A stretch of 34,423 nucleotides of DNA, from the IMG/VR virus record IMGVR_UViG_3300011116_000934, positions 1-34,423 of that record. One strand, 5' to 3'. The notes under the pieces were generated by a model. The model was given only the letters and a program-made list of their open reading frames with translations, did no database searches and was not told where the DNA came from. The translations under genes and the position numbers were made by a program. The DNA is from a virus. This document shows positions 14,957 through 23,281 of this stretch, piece after piece; the first letter of the stretch is position 1, and each line of letters opens with the position of its first letter.

Positions 14957-15778
14957 AGGGAGACTCTGATGACCGCTCAGCGTCTGCTGCTGGACACCGG
15001 GAACCTTAATATGTTCCACCAGTCCATCGGTTCGCTGACCCTGCTTGATGACTATCGCCGCTGGCGCGACCGGGTGTTCCTGGACGAGATGGCCAAATCG
15101 GAAACACGTGGTGCTTCCGGTGACACCCAAGGTGGTTACTACTACCCCAACGGCAAGACCCGCTCTAGCTCTACTGCTCTGAACTCTTATAGCGCTACTG
15201 AGTATGCCTCCGAGCGTTACAAGTTCAACGTCAAAACCGACCTTCTGGAAGTGGTTCGTCAACTGCGCAAGCGGAACGTTCCTGTGTTCCAAGACGGTTA
15301 CTATCGTTGTATTGCTGACCCTTCGTTCATGCGCGATCTCCGTGCTGACCAAGGTTTCCGCGAGGTTGCTCGCTACCCTGGCATGGGTCAAGGCAATCCT
15401 CTGATGGGTGCCATGGGACCTAGCGGTGCAATCTATGGTGGTGGTCAGTATGGCCAAGCCATGTTTGTGGCTGGTGAACCTGTAATGCCTACAGGTTTTG
15501 TGTTTGAAGGTGTTCGTTTCTTCGAGTCCACCAACTTTGCTTCTAAGTCCATCACTGTTGACATTGGCGACGGTGCTGGTTCTGTTAGCCACACCACTCC
15601 TCCTGGTCTGTTCTTCGGTCCTCAGGCAGTGGGCGTCGGCATTGGTGGTCCGAATGCTCAGGTTCTTATCAACAACAACGATGACTTCAGCCGCTTTATC
15701 ATTCTGATTTGGCAGCTGTACGCTGGTTTTGCTAACCTGAACAAAGACTTCATCACCTCTGCTTTCACCATCATCTGA
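14957..15778 (+). CDS. major capsid protein, exon 3
   Basis: Exon 3 gives 273 residues and a stop, bringing the spliced protein (13395-13451, 13684-13995, 14957-15778) to 396 residues, a usual size for an HK97-fold capsid subunit. It begins RETLMTAQRLLLDTG, upstream of the internal ATG 14969. A long charged helix (LLDDYRRWRDRVFLDEMAKS) and a C-terminal beta-rich domain ending NKDFITSAFTII follow. The identification rests on position after the portal, size, strong codon bias and double intron insertion, which favours essential conserved phage genes. A named family could not be checked. Confidence 0.75.
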   Translation, partial: RETLMTAQRLLLDTGNLNMFHQSIGSLTLLDDYRRWRDRVFLDEMAKSETRGASGDTQGGYYYPNGKTRSSSTALNSYSATEYASERYKFNVKTDLLEVVRQLRKRNVPVFQDGYYRCIADPSFMRDLRADQGFREVARYPGMGQGNPLMGAMGPSGAIYGGGQYGQAMFVAGEPVMPTGFVFEGVRFFESTNFASKSITVDIGDGAGSVSHTTPPGLFFGPQAVGVGIGGPNAQVLINNNDDFSRFIILIWQLYAGFANLNKDFITSAFTII

Positions 15779-15795
15779 TACGGAGGTAACTAACA

Positions 15796-16629
15796 ATGGC
15801 AACTTACAAAACTGGTGCTGGCCAAATTCTCCAGCCTGGCGCTCAAATCAACCGCCTTTCTTCCTTCAACGCTGAAGGTGTGTATGGCTGGCCTGGTATT
15901 GCTGCTTATGAAATTATCAGTTATCAAACTGTTAGTGCCACTAGCGCAACCAACAACCCTGCAGGTCTGGACCTGATTATCCCCTCCCCTGATCGTCGTA
16001 CTGATGATCGTGTTCGGGACAATATCACTGCCGTGACTCTGGTGGGCACCGCTGCCTCCCCGATCTACGTCTATGGCGCTTCGATTGCAATCGCCAAGGA
16101 TCTTCCCGCAGGTACCACAGCTGACCCAGCCCCTGGTTTCCCTGCCGATCCTGTGACAGCTGATCTTCAGTTCACCAATGCTGCTGATTATCTGCTGTTT
16201 GGTCCAGCCAATAGCGCTGTTCCTTTTGGCATTCCTTCGACTCAAGCCAATGGCTTAGCTGCTGCAACTTCTTACTTGCAGGCTACGACCAACACTATTG
16301 CTCAAGGTTCTAGCGCCACTACAGCTGCTGCTGGTGTTCTTCCGTTCACCACTGCTGTCTCCGGCGCAATTGCAAACACTGACTTTGCCAACTCGATGAT
16401 GTACAAAGTTACATCTTCGCTGACCTGGAAAGTGTTTAACACCACGGCAACGACTTCTACCACCAATAATGGTGGCGGTTACTACATCTCTTCTGCAGAT
16501 AATAGCGCCGGTAAGAAAGCGTACATCATCACCCGTTTGAACTACCTTAAAACGGCTCCTGGTGTTTCTTGGAATGATATTCAAGGCTTTATCGACTTCG
16601 CCTCTCAAGTGGGCGGCGACGACACCTGA
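15796..16629 (+). CDS. probable minor capsid, decoration or fibre-base protein
   Basis: The gene encodes 277 residues with a near-ideal ribosome site (CGGAGGT, 9 bases before ATG) and the same C-rich codon use as the capsid gene, so it is probably abundant. The sequence is Ala/Thr/Ser-rich and beta-like, with conserved-looking ends (ATYKTGAGQILQPGAQINRL, and VSWNDIQGFIDFASQVGGDD). It lies 17 bases after the capsid stop and before a strong terminator, so the two form one transcription unit. A capsid decoration protein fits best, but I cannot exclude a tail component. Confidence 0.6.
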   Translation: MATYKTGAGQILQPGAQINRLSSFNAEGVYGWPGIAAYEIISYQTVSATSATNNPAGLDLIIPSPDRRTDDRVRDNITAVTLVGTAASPIYVYGASIAIAKDLPAGTTADPAPGFPADPVTADLQFTNAADYLLFGPANSAVPFGIPSTQANGLAAATSYLQATTNTIAQGSSATTAAAGVLPFTTAVSGAIANTDFANSMMYKVTSSLTWKVFNTTATTSTTNNGGGYYISSADNSAGKKAYIITRLNYLKTAPGVSWNDIQGFIDFASQVGGDDT

Positions 16630-16654
16630 TACTGAGTCCTACAGTGTTGAAATT

Positions 16655-16680
16655 AGCGGGTCCCAGCGGCCCGCTTTTTT
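16655..16680 (+). terminator. intrinsic terminator of the capsid operon
   Basis: AGCGGG (16655-16660) pairs with CCCGCT (16670-16675) across a 9-base loop and is followed by a run of T from 16675. It lies 26 bases past the stop of the gene at 15796-16629. Confidence 0.9.
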
Positions 16681-16741
16681 ATGCCTAGCAATTTAGAGTA
16701 AAGGTTGGTATTGTACTGGTAGTTATCATTTCATTTTTCAA

Positions 16742-17182
16742 ATGCTGTACCAGTACAAACCAACTGGCGCCCTCCTTGAAGTTGTTTCTATGCATGGTGA
16801 AGGGATTCTCATGTGCGTTGATGCGCAGGATGAGGTTTTCTTTGTAGAAGAGACAGAACTTATCCCCCACTTGGATGCCACTACAGAAAAAATTCAAAAT
16901 GAAGAGCGTTTGACTGAGCAACTTAAACAGGAAGGTGTAAATCCTGCTAAGCCAACCAATAAAGAAACTTTTCCGATTGATGTTCGTTTAAACATTAATA
17001 CAGCCAGTGCGCGGCAAATTGCAGACGCTTTACCTGGCGTAGGTTTAAAAACCGCACGTGATATTAAAGATTTACAAACATCCATGTCAGGTGAAAAATT
17101 TACTCGCCTGGAACAACTTAAAGCAATTAAAAGAGTTGATTGGGATGAAATTATTTCTGAAAATCTTATCCGTGTAGAATGA
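16742..17182 (+). CDS. helix-hairpin-helix DNA-binding protein
   Basis: The protein has 146 residues. Residues 1-45 form a small beta-barrel-like domain (YKPTGALLEVVSMHGEGILM). A charged linker follows, and residues 82-140 carry a ComEA-type helix-hairpin-helix: LNINTASARQIADALPGVGL then KTARDI, with the PGVG turn at 98-101 that contacts the DNA backbone. The family binds DNA non-specifically. In this head-to-tail position it may be a neck or head-closure protein touching packaged DNA, though that is inference. It sits between two terminators and so may have its own promoter. Confidence 0.75.
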   Translation: MLYQYKPTGALLEVVSMHGEGILMCVDAQDEVFFVEETELIPHLDATTEKIQNEERLTEQLKQEGVNPAKPTNKETFPIDVRLNINTASARQIADALPGVGLKTARDIKDLQTSMSGEKFTRLEQLKAIKRVDWDEIISENLIRVE

Positions 17183-17188
17183 TTGATG

Positions 17189-17213
17189 TACACACTATAT
17201 TGTGTGCATTTTT
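17189..17213 (+). terminator. weak intrinsic terminator
   Basis: CACAC (17191-17195) pairs with GTGTG (17202-17206) around a 6-base loop, extended by a T-A pair past one mismatch, and is followed by TTTTT. The stem is short, so read-through into the next gene is likely. Confidence 0.55.
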
Positions 17214-17232
17214 CGTTCATCGTTGTTAAGTA

Positions 17233-17712
17233 ATGCAACTTGACACTTTCCTCCAGTCAAAAGTCCGCTGGCATCTGGGATACAACAACACATCGATCCC
17301 TGCTGGCGACCAAGCCCGACTGGAGGAAGCTTTGAACAATATTCCAGATTCGTTCTGGTATAGCAAGATTTCTGAACAGGTTACTCGGTGCGACGAGGCT
17401 GAAAAACGCACTGATATGACGGGTAGTGTAAATAATTTCACGTTACCAAAAAATCGTCTTGAGAACATTGCGGGTGATGTTACACGTACGATTTCAACTT
17501 CTGATTTTAAAGAAACCCTAAAAACCTGGACGCAAATCTACATATACGAGACGGATCGACTAGCCCTCCATCTGTATGTTCCGAATTACCGAAATCCCGA
17601 GCAAGCTCGGTATCGGTTTGATCGGGAAGGTGCTGAGTTTATCCAAGCCCTTCCTGGTCCAGCTGACGTTTCTGTTGGTACTCGCCTTATGTTCGAGACC
17701 AGTTTCCGCTAA
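17233..17712 (+). CDS. hypothetical head-tail connector candidate
   Basis: This 159-residue protein has no known motif that I can name. Residues 1-45 are helical (FLQSKVRWHLGYNNTSIPAG, DQARLEEALNNIPD), and the C-terminal half is beta-rich (TWTQIYIYETDRLALHLYVP). Size and position a few genes after the major capsid protein suit a connector, stopper or neck protein. It ends 19 bases before the lysozyme-like gene. Confidence 0.55.
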   Translation: MQLDTFLQSKVRWHLGYNNTSIPAGDQARLEEALNNIPDSFWYSKISEQVTRCDEAEKRTDMTGSVNNFTLPKNRLENIAGDVTRTISTSDFKETLKTWTQIYIYETDRLALHLYVPNYRNPEQARYRFDREGAEFIQALPGPADVSVGTRLMFETSFR

Positions 17713-17731
17713 ACCCTATAGTTCTAAAAAA

Positions 17732-18352
17732 ATGCCAAATTTAGCGCAACTTGTACAACTTGGTCAAAGTGCAGGTCTTCCTTTGCAGCAAGCAAAACTG
17801 ATGGCAGCAATTGGCGCTGCTGAATCTGGTGGCAATGCACGTGCGCACAATCCTAATCGCAGCACTGGAGATAATTCTTATGGAATTTGGCAAATCAACA
17901 TGATTGATAATCTTGGACCCGCAAGGCGAAAAGAATTTGGTTTGCAGTCCAATGAACAGTTATTTGATCCGGTTACAAATGCACTAGCAATGAAACGGAT
18001 TTTACAAAGCTCAGGACCACATGCCTGGACAACTTATACTTCGGGCGCTTATAAGCAATTTTTACCTCAAGTTGAAAAAGCAGTTGCAGGGGGTGTTCCC
18101 ACTGGCTCTATCCCAACTACAGGTTTTGAATCAAGCCAACTTCCGCCACAAGGACAGACCCCGTCTCCCCAAGAATTTCTTGCGCAATATAACAATAACT
18201 TGATTCAGCAATCTATGACTGCGTTTGATCCTCAAAAATTAGCAGCTGAAACACAAGCAATGCTTAATGCGCAACCAACGGACTACTCTGGCCCCACATC
18301 CGATTTAGAAGATAAACTTTACGGAATTCGACCATTAATTATGGCAGGATAA
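17732..18352 (+). CDS. virion-associated lysozyme-fold peptidoglycan hydrolase
   Basis: The protein has 206 residues from ATG 17732. A longer in-frame version to 17576 overlaps the previous gene and begins with shadow sequence. Residues 15-110 match the soluble lytic transglycosylase/lysozyme fold: Glu31 in AAESGGNARAHN is the likely catalytic acid, followed by GDNSYGIWQINMID. The C-terminal 90 residues are Pro/Gln-rich and probably disordered. Such domains cut the cell wall locally during DNA entry. It is placed among structural genes and away from the second hydrolase at 25602, so a virion-borne entry enzyme is likeliest. Confidence 0.85.
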   Translation: MPNLAQLVQLGQSAGLPLQQAKLMAAIGAAESGGNARAHNPNRSTGDNSYGIWQINMIDNLGPARRKEFGLQSNEQLFDPVTNALAMKRILQSSGPHAWTTYTSGAYKQFLPQVEKAVAGGVPTGSIPTTGFESSQLPPQGQTPSPQEFLAQYNNNLIQQSMTAFDPQKLAAETQAMLNAQPTDYSGPTSDLEDKLYGIRPLIMAG

Positions 18353-18651
18353 TGAGATTCGCACACGTACCTGGTTACGATCCAAGTTTTCCTGTTACCT
18401 ATCAAAACATGTATGGTGACGGAAAAATGGTGACAGCAGGGTTTGCAGACCCGTTTAACATGCAGCGCCATGAAGAACACTTGCACTGTCCTTATGTCGT
18501 TGCATATAACGGAATTGAAGAGCCGCGTTATCAGCTAAATAATCCGGCATACATGAGAGAAGTTTCACGCTCACATACCGATCCAATACCTCCTGTAAAT
18601 TTGGCAAAAAATTCCCACCAAAATGACCTTTATGGGGTGTATCGACAATGA
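18352..18651 (+). CDS. small hypothetical structural-cluster protein
   Basis: The protein has 99 residues and starts on the last base of the previous stop codon. It is rich in His, Tyr and Pro (FADPFNMQRHEEHLHCPYVV) without a known motif. HEEHLHC contains several possible metal ligands, but there is no recognised spacing. Both ends overlap neighbours, showing tight translational coupling in a three-gene set. Confidence 0.6.
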   Translation: MRFAHVPGYDPSFPVTYQNMYGDGKMVTAGFADPFNMQRHEEHLHCPYVVAYNGIEEPRYQLNNPAYMREVSRSHTDPIPPVNLAKNSHQNDLYGVYRQ

Positions 18652-19160
18652 GCAGAACCCTTGGTAGTTTCAATCGACGTGTAAATTTACCGAGTCATCC
18701 AGAAGATACAAAACCTGTAGCAATCACACGGATTGCAGCATTACGTCCAGAAATTATTCCACAGGAACGTGGTGGTTCAACAGGTGCTGAAAAATTTGTT
18801 GCAGGTCGTGGGCGCAGTGTAAGAGGACGCGGACCAGAAAATCGACGTTTTGCCGGGGATGTTATGGACATCATTCTTTCTGCTGGTACAGTACCGACAC
18901 AACAAGATAATGTGCAAGATTTATCTTATGGAAAAGAAGGAACAGTTGGCATTATTTCTTCAAGTCCTGCAGGCCGTTTTATTGAAAAAGTAAATGCAGA
19001 TTTAAAAAAGCGTCATGCAGTTCAAACCCAAACAGGGCAAAACATAAAAATTTCTTCTGGTATGCAAACGGCCTTTGCACCACCCCTTGCTGGTGCAGCC
19101 GAAACACGCTCCGCTGCGTTCTCTACTGCCTTACCTGACCTTTACTACTACCAAGGGTAA
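18648..19160 (+). CDS. hypothetical basic structural-cluster protein
   Basis: The protein has 170 residues, overlapping the previous stop by four bases (ATGA). It is basic and low in aromatic residues. An Arg/Gly-rich stretch (VAGRGRSVRGRGPENRRFAG) near 53-72 could bind nucleic acid or be disordered. The end (TALPDLYYYQG) resembles the Tyr-rich termini of other proteins in this phage (TTYLY, QMYYGGF). Function is not recognised. Confidence 0.6.
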   Translation: MSRTLGSFNRRVNLPSHPEDTKPVAITRIAALRPEIIPQERGGSTGAEKFVAGRGRSVRGRGPENRRFAGDVMDIILSAGTVPTQQDNVQDLSYGKEGTVGIISSSPAGRFIEKVNADLKKRHAVQTQTGQNIKISSGMQTAFAPPLAGAAETRSAAFSTALPDLYYYQG

Positions 19161-19172
19161 TCTCAGTTAGGT

Positions 19173-19232
19173 GTATAGTAAAATTAAACATGAAAAGGTT
19201 TAATTGACCAGAGACCTGATCTCTTTTCAATT
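19173..19232 (+). promoter_or_regulatory. possible promoter and two-tier hairpin before 19252 gene
   Basis: A -10-like TATAGT lies near 19173. Downstream is a hairpin with two helices: AATTGA (19202-19207) with TCAATT (19227-19232), a symmetric CC/TT internal loop, then AGAGA (19210-19214) with TCTCT (19220-19224) and a 5-base loop. It is not followed by a T-run, so it is more likely an RNA leader structure than a terminator. Confidence 0.4.
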
Positions 19233-19251
19233 GTTTCAATAAAGATTAACC

Positions 19252-19866
19252 ATGCCAGCAATTCAAGATATTTATGATGCCTATCAGAAATACTTAGGTC
19301 GTGCTCCTGAAAGCGGCTCTACTGTTGCAAGCTGGCTTGACAATCCTAATTATCTTACAGATATTGCTACTTCTTCTGAGGCGCAACAACGCACTGCCGC
19401 CATTGGCGCTGCGTATCAAAAATTATTAGGCCGTTCTCCTGAAAGCAGCGCTGCCGTTCAATCTTGGGCTAGCGATCCTAATTATCTTCAAGATATTGCT
19501 GCTTCTCCTGAAGCCAAAGCATACGCAGCGGCACATGCCCCGGCTCCTGCTCCTGCTCCCGCTCCTGCTCCCGCTCCTGCTCCCGCTCCTGCCCCTGCCC
19601 CGGCTCCTGCACCTGCTCCTACTCCAAGCGAAGATTGGAGATCTAATATTGATCCCAAAAACGCATGGAGGTATGGACTTGCTCCCGCCCCTAGCGCCAG
19701 CCCCGCACCTGCACCTGCACCTGCACCTGCACCTGCACCTGCTCCTGCTCCTGCACCTGCTCCTACTTCAAGTGAAGACTGGGGCGGAGCTGATGCTAAA
19801 GGGTTTTTAAAAGGATATGTAGGCAGTGGACGTGCACAAACCGTTACTGGCTCTAAAGCTTATTAA
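19252..19866 (+). CDS. protein with two DUF4214-like repeats and Ala-Pro rods
   Basis: The protein has 204 residues. Residues 7-47 and 52-91 are tandem copies of one unit (AYQKYLGRAPESGSTVASWL and AYQKLLGRSPESSAAVQSWA), each followed by NPNYL-x-DIA. The YxxxLGRxPEs core resembles DUF4214, found in bacterial surface and secreted proteins. Two long Ala-Pro tracts follow, separated by a TSSEDW/PSEDWR-containing unit that also repeats. AP tracts form stiff extended rods. A spacer or host-surface-facing virion component is plausible. Confidence 0.65.
   Translation: MPAIQDIYDAYQKYLGRAPESGSTVASWLDNPNYLTDIATSSEAQQRTAAIGAAYQKLLGRSPESSAAVQSWASDPNYLQDIAASPEAKAYAAAHAPAPAPAPAPAPAPAPAPAPAPAPAPAPTPSEDWRSNIDPKNAWRYGLAPAPSASPAPAPAPAPAPAPAPAPAPAPTSSEDWGGADAKGFLKGYVGSGRAQTVTGSKAY
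19539..19764. repeat. two GCNCCN hexanucleotide tracts (Ala-Pro)
   Basis: About 14 tandem GCNCCN units occupy 19539-19623, with a second set of similar size at about 19681-19764. The first uses mainly GCTCCT and GCTCCC and the second mainly GCACCT. The flanking DNA (AGCGAAGATTGGAG and AGTGAAGACTGG) is also duplicated, so the whole rod-plus-linker block probably arose by duplication. Confidence 0.85.
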
Positions 19867-19868
19867 TA

Positions 19869-20042
19869 ATGGCAGATAAAAAACGCATGCCTCCTGAACT
19901 TCTTGCTCATTTTAAGAAAAAAGCAGAAGAGAAGGATGAATCTTCTTCGGATGAAGCAGCTGAAAGCGGGAAAGAAAAGCGAAAAGAAGCTGTAAAAAAA
20001 GCTCGAATCAGGATGGAAGAAAATAGTAGAAAGAAAAAATAA
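19869..20042 (+). CDS. small charged protein of a phage/giant-virus type
   Basis: This short gene encodes 57 residues (MADKKRMPPELLAHFKKKAE and so on), starting 2 bases after the preceding stop. The MPPELLAHFKKK motif is one I recognise from very short proteins in large phages and giant viruses, often near structural genes. The function is unknown. The rest is a Lys/Glu-rich charged helix with a Ser/Asp patch (DESSSDEAAE). Confidence 0.75.
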   Translation: MADKKRMPPELLAHFKKKAEEKDESSSDEAAESGKEKRKEAVKKARIRMEENSRKKK

Positions 20043-20198
20043 AAACCACTGTTTTTTACAGCAGCCGTTACCCCTTCATATAAAGAAGTAAGTGTCATGG
20101 CTGTAAAATGAGGTCAGTGTTTCGGAGGCCCCTGTCGAACCATACAACAAGACAGGGTGTTATGAGGTATCAGTTCTAGCTCTTCCAATAAACAGCCG
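20043..20198 (+). other. spacer with two perfect inverted repeats
   Basis: TTTTACAGC (20054-20062) pairs with GCTGTAAAA (20100-20108), and CCCTGTC (20130-20136) pairs with GACAGGG (20151-20157) around a 14-base loop. Neither is followed by a T-run. No gene fits here. The hairpins may form a leader for the tail gene at 20199. Confidence 0.5.
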
Positions 20199-20945
20199 AT
20201 GATGGTAGACCGTCCAGCGAGCTCCAGCTCGTTGTTGACTGTTGCATCTGGACAACTTTTTTCTACCAGCCTAATTCCAACAGCAGTTGGTAATATCACT
20301 AAAGTTTTTGATGTTGATTCTGCCTTAACAGATACTTCAATTAGTGGTGCGTATATTGATGAAATTTATCTTCAATACAGTAAGTACGTTAATATCAGTG
20401 TTGACGCACAAGCTGCATCAACAGGAACGTATTCCCAAAGCGGTACAACAGTTACCATCACTCCTGCTACTACACATAATCTTCAAATTGGTGATACGGT
20501 AGCCGTAAATTACACTAGCGGTATAGGTGTTAATGAAATTTTAACGATTACCAAAGTAACAACAAGCACATTTGTAGGAACTTCAGCAAGCACTTTAACG
20601 ACAAGCGGTAACGTAAGTTTTTATCCTCCCATTGATATTTGTTTTTACGGTACATCTACCCAAACCGTAACCAATACAAATCAACTATTTCCTTTATTTG
20701 TAGCACACGTTCCAGCAACTTATGCATACCAATCATATAGTTTAACTCTTAATCAAGACTTGCCTTTCATTAACCACCCTGTTGTTCAATCGGGAAGTGA
20801 CAATGTTGTTAGTCAGTTTAGTGGTGTTGCACCGAAGCTACGTGGCTTAATGCTTCAACGCGGACAAGCACTTTACGCTGCAGTTAGTGGGACAACCTCA
20901 TTAACTAACGGTTTTTACGTTAATGTACAGGCAGGCTATTACTAA
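20199..20945 (+). CDS. tail protein with beta-repeat domain
   Basis: The protein has 248 residues (ATG at 20199 or 20202). Residues about 75-145 (GTYSQSGTTVTITPATTHNL and following, ending LTTSGNVSF) form a beta domain that occurs three more times in the next gene. The domain resembles the HGLxxGDxVxVxxxSG module in phage tail proteins, which databases often label as an E1 FCCH-like fold. The flanks form a second beta domain with a C-terminal NGFYVNVQAGYY. The close pairing of a ~250- and a ~775-residue protein recalls the tail tubular A/B pair of short-tailed phages, but only by size. Confidence 0.6.
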   Translation: MMVDRPASSSSLLTVASGQLFSTSLIPTAVGNITKVFDVDSALTDTSISGAYIDEIYLQYSKYVNISVDAQAASTGTYSQSGTTVTITPATTHNLQIGDTVAVNYTSGIGVNEILTITKVTTSTFVGTSASTLTTSGNVSFYPPIDICFYGTSTQTVTNTNQLFPLFVAHVPATYAYQSYSLTLNQDLPFINHPVVQSGSDNVVSQFSGVAPKLRGLMLQRGQALYAAVSGTTSLTNGFYVNVQAGYY

Positions 20946-20953
20946 ACCGCATC

Positions 20954-23281
20954 ATGCCGTTTGGATCCAATCGGTTTAGCAATTCACAAAATAATTTTAA
21001 CAGTGGCTTTAATCAGAACTTTAATCCGCCTGGAAAAGACCCTGGAGAAGATTTTTCAGTAGATAATCCGTTTAACTTTACCCCAAAAGATAGCAGTTAT
21101 CGTAGTCGGATCAGGTTTTATGATCACGACTCTATTTGGACGCGCTGGCGCCGAGGGTATGAACTGTATGTGCTTACACAAAGTACATTAGGTTCCTACG
21201 GTAATCAACGTAGTAATTATGGGGACTATCGATTTTATTGCGCTTATCAGCTTTATCCCGGAATTTTTATACCTGCGCGTATTTTTACGTTTCCTACAAA
21301 TAATTCAGAACTTCTTACGCAGTTAGTTGGTATAAGGGATGCCAACGGTTTTAATTTTTATAATTACGGCATGCCAATATTGGCTGTTCGTTATTTAGGA
21401 CCTAAATTAAATGGGACGTATTCGCAATTCGCAAATACAATAACGGTAACTATTCCAAAACATGGTTTTAGAATTGGGGACAATATTTATTTAGTTTTTA
21501 GCAGTGGAACCGCAGTTAGCGCAACTCTTCCTGTTACAGCCGCAACTGCTGATACATTTACATGTCTAGCATCAGGAGCGTTAACTACAAGTGGAAACGT
21601 TAGTGCACAGATTTCTACAACATTTGATGATATTCGTTGGACTGAAACAAGAGCTAAAATCCGTTCTATTTTTCAACCAGTCCCCCAGTTAGTTGGTGAT
21701 CGTTTCGTAGATCGAGTTATTGAGCGCGATCCAGGAATTTCTTCTACCTATTCTCGTACAGGCACAACTGTGACTGTTACTTGCTCAAGCCAACATGGTT
21801 TAGCAACAGGCAACACAATATTTGCCTCTATTCAAAGTGGCACTGTAATTTCTAAACGGTATACAATAAAAGTAACATCTAGTACACAGTTAACTTTTAC
21901 GACATCAGATAGTACAAGCACCAGCGGGAATTTAATTGTCAGTCGGTTGATACCAGGATATGACTATAACAACTATGTAGGTTATACATTAACCGGTGTA
22001 GATATTACAAATAATGAATTGATTTTTCAACGTGAAGACAGTTATGGCGCCAAGCTGGTAAACAATAAAGCAACTACAACTGTTCCTGCTGAACGTGGCT
22101 TTATTGTAGGTCGATTTTTAACTACAGAAATACGTTATCAATGCTCTTGCCAAGATTACAGCAGACGTGAAGGCTATAACATGTATGACTCAGACACAGA
22201 TAAGCGGTTTCCGGTAACACCCATTGGTTCTGTAAAGCCTGGGCAAAGGTTAAACAAAGATAATACTTTAACAAATGAAAGAGATGATGCTGGTGTATTT
22301 AGTGATTTAGGTTTTGTAACTCCGGTAAATAATTTTTATGGAATACCTGATTATGGCGATACTTCTGCAAATTCTTATACTAATTTAAAGTATTATCAAC
22401 TGCGGTGGTGTAAACATATTTATGCGGCTTTGTTCTCAATTAACCATGATGAGGGCAATACTCCGATTCTTGGCTCTGGCACGTACGTACAATCAGGCCC
22501 AAATATTAAAATTACAATAAATAATCACGGGTTGGTTGCAAATGAACCTATTCAAGTGACTATTACCAGTGGAGACGCATTATCAGGGGAATATGTAGTA
22601 ACGCAAATAATTGATGATAATAACTTTAATATTGTTTACCCTTATAGCGGTTCTGCAAAAGGTTATTGTGACATAAGTAATGTAAAAAGGCATCAATTTA
22701 TTGATGCTTGGTTATTAGAGCCAAGTGATAAACCTGTTGGGGACGGTCTTGATACTTTTTATGCAAATTTTACAAAAGAAAATGCTCGTCTTGGCCAAGC
22801 AATTGAACGTCTGTCAATGATGAAACAAAGTTTGAAGTGGGTGGGATCTGTTTCAAGTGTTGGCCAAGGTAATTTACCTCAGCAGATTGCTAATTATAAT
22901 CCAGAATTGGCATCAATGTTGTTGACAGATGATATTAGAAGAATAGAAGAGGGTTTAGATCGGCAAGGCGCTTTACAGAACAGTACGCAACGCATGATTT
23001 CTATAATGAGTAAACTTTTAAATGTAGAACCATCCGTTATTATCGGAGAAAAATTTGGCCTACTTGACCAACCTCTTTATAATTATTTAACTTCTTATCC
23101 GTTTGGATTAGTAAATGGTGGTCGATATTTAAACGGAGTTCCTTATGCAGTGCAAAATTCAAGTACAACTACTCCGGGATCGGTCACGGAAGACCCAAAT
23201 ACTGTTACACAACTGGATTGTGGAACCTATAATCCGTATATTAATCAAGATTTTACGGTTGACGCCGGTCTATACGCATAA
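20954..23281 (+). CDS. large tail protein with CxC...CxH (SWIM-like) cysteines
   Basis: The gene encodes 775 residues. Three copies of the beta-repeat lie at about 153-218, 264-330 and 507-575. Between copies 2 and 3 is a cysteine-histidine set: C397 and C399 (YQCSCQDYSRREG), then C486 and H488 (RWCKHIYAAL). This matches the CxC...CxH SWIM zinc-finger pattern, but with an 86-residue insertion. A C-terminal helical region (ENARLGQAIERLSMMKQSLK) precedes a terminal beta segment. Probably a main tail or nozzle component. Only size and neighbours support that. Confidence 0.65.
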   Translation: MPFGSNRFSNSQNNFNSGFNQNFNPPGKDPGEDFSVDNPFNFTPKDSSYRSRIRFYDHDSIWTRWRRGYELYVLTQSTLGSYGNQRSNYGDYRFYCAYQLYPGIFIPARIFTFPTNNSELLTQLVGIRDANGFNFYNYGMPILAVRYLGPKLNGTYSQFANTITVTIPKHGFRIGDNIYLVFSSGTAVSATLPVTAATADTFTCLASGALTTSGNVSAQISTTFDDIRWTETRAKIRSIFQPVPQLVGDRFVDRVIERDPGISSTYSRTGTTVTVTCSSQHGLATGNTIFASIQSGTVISKRYTIKVTSSTQLTFTTSDSTSTSGNLIVSRLIPGYDYNNYVGYTLTGVDITNNELIFQREDSYGAKLVNNKATTTVPAERGFIVGRFLTTEIRYQCSCQDYSRREGYNMYDSDTDKRFPVTPIGSVKPGQRLNKDNTLTNERDDAGVFSDLGFVTPVNNFYGIPDYGDTSANSYTNLKYYQLRWCKHIYAALFSINHDEGNTPILGSGTYVQSGPNIKITINNHGLVANEPIQVTITSGDALSGEYVVTQIIDDNNFNIVYPYSGSAKGYCDISNVKRHQFIDAWLLEPSDKPVGDGLDTFYANFTKENARLGQAIERLSMMKQSLKWVGSVSSVGQGNLPQQIANYNPELASMLLTDDIRRIEEGLDRQGALQNSTQRMISIMSKLLNVEPSVIIGEKFGLLDQPLYNYLTSYPFGLVNGGRYLNGVPYAVQNSSTTTPGSVTEDPNTVTQLDCGTYNPYINQDFTVDAGLYA

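Noticed and set aside
14921-15802. A 293-codon open frame on the minus strand opposite the capsid gene.
   Set aside because: It is antisense to exon 3, has Thr/Val/His-rich composition typical of a mirrored GC-biased gene, and no ribosome site. The capsid frame explains the sequence.
17576-17731. A 52-codon N-terminal extension of the lysozyme-like gene.
   Set aside because: It lies inside the preceding gene in another frame and ends in a non-conserved Leu-rich stretch; the Met at 17732 begins the folded domain. It superficially resembles a signal peptide but lies in overlapped coding DNA.
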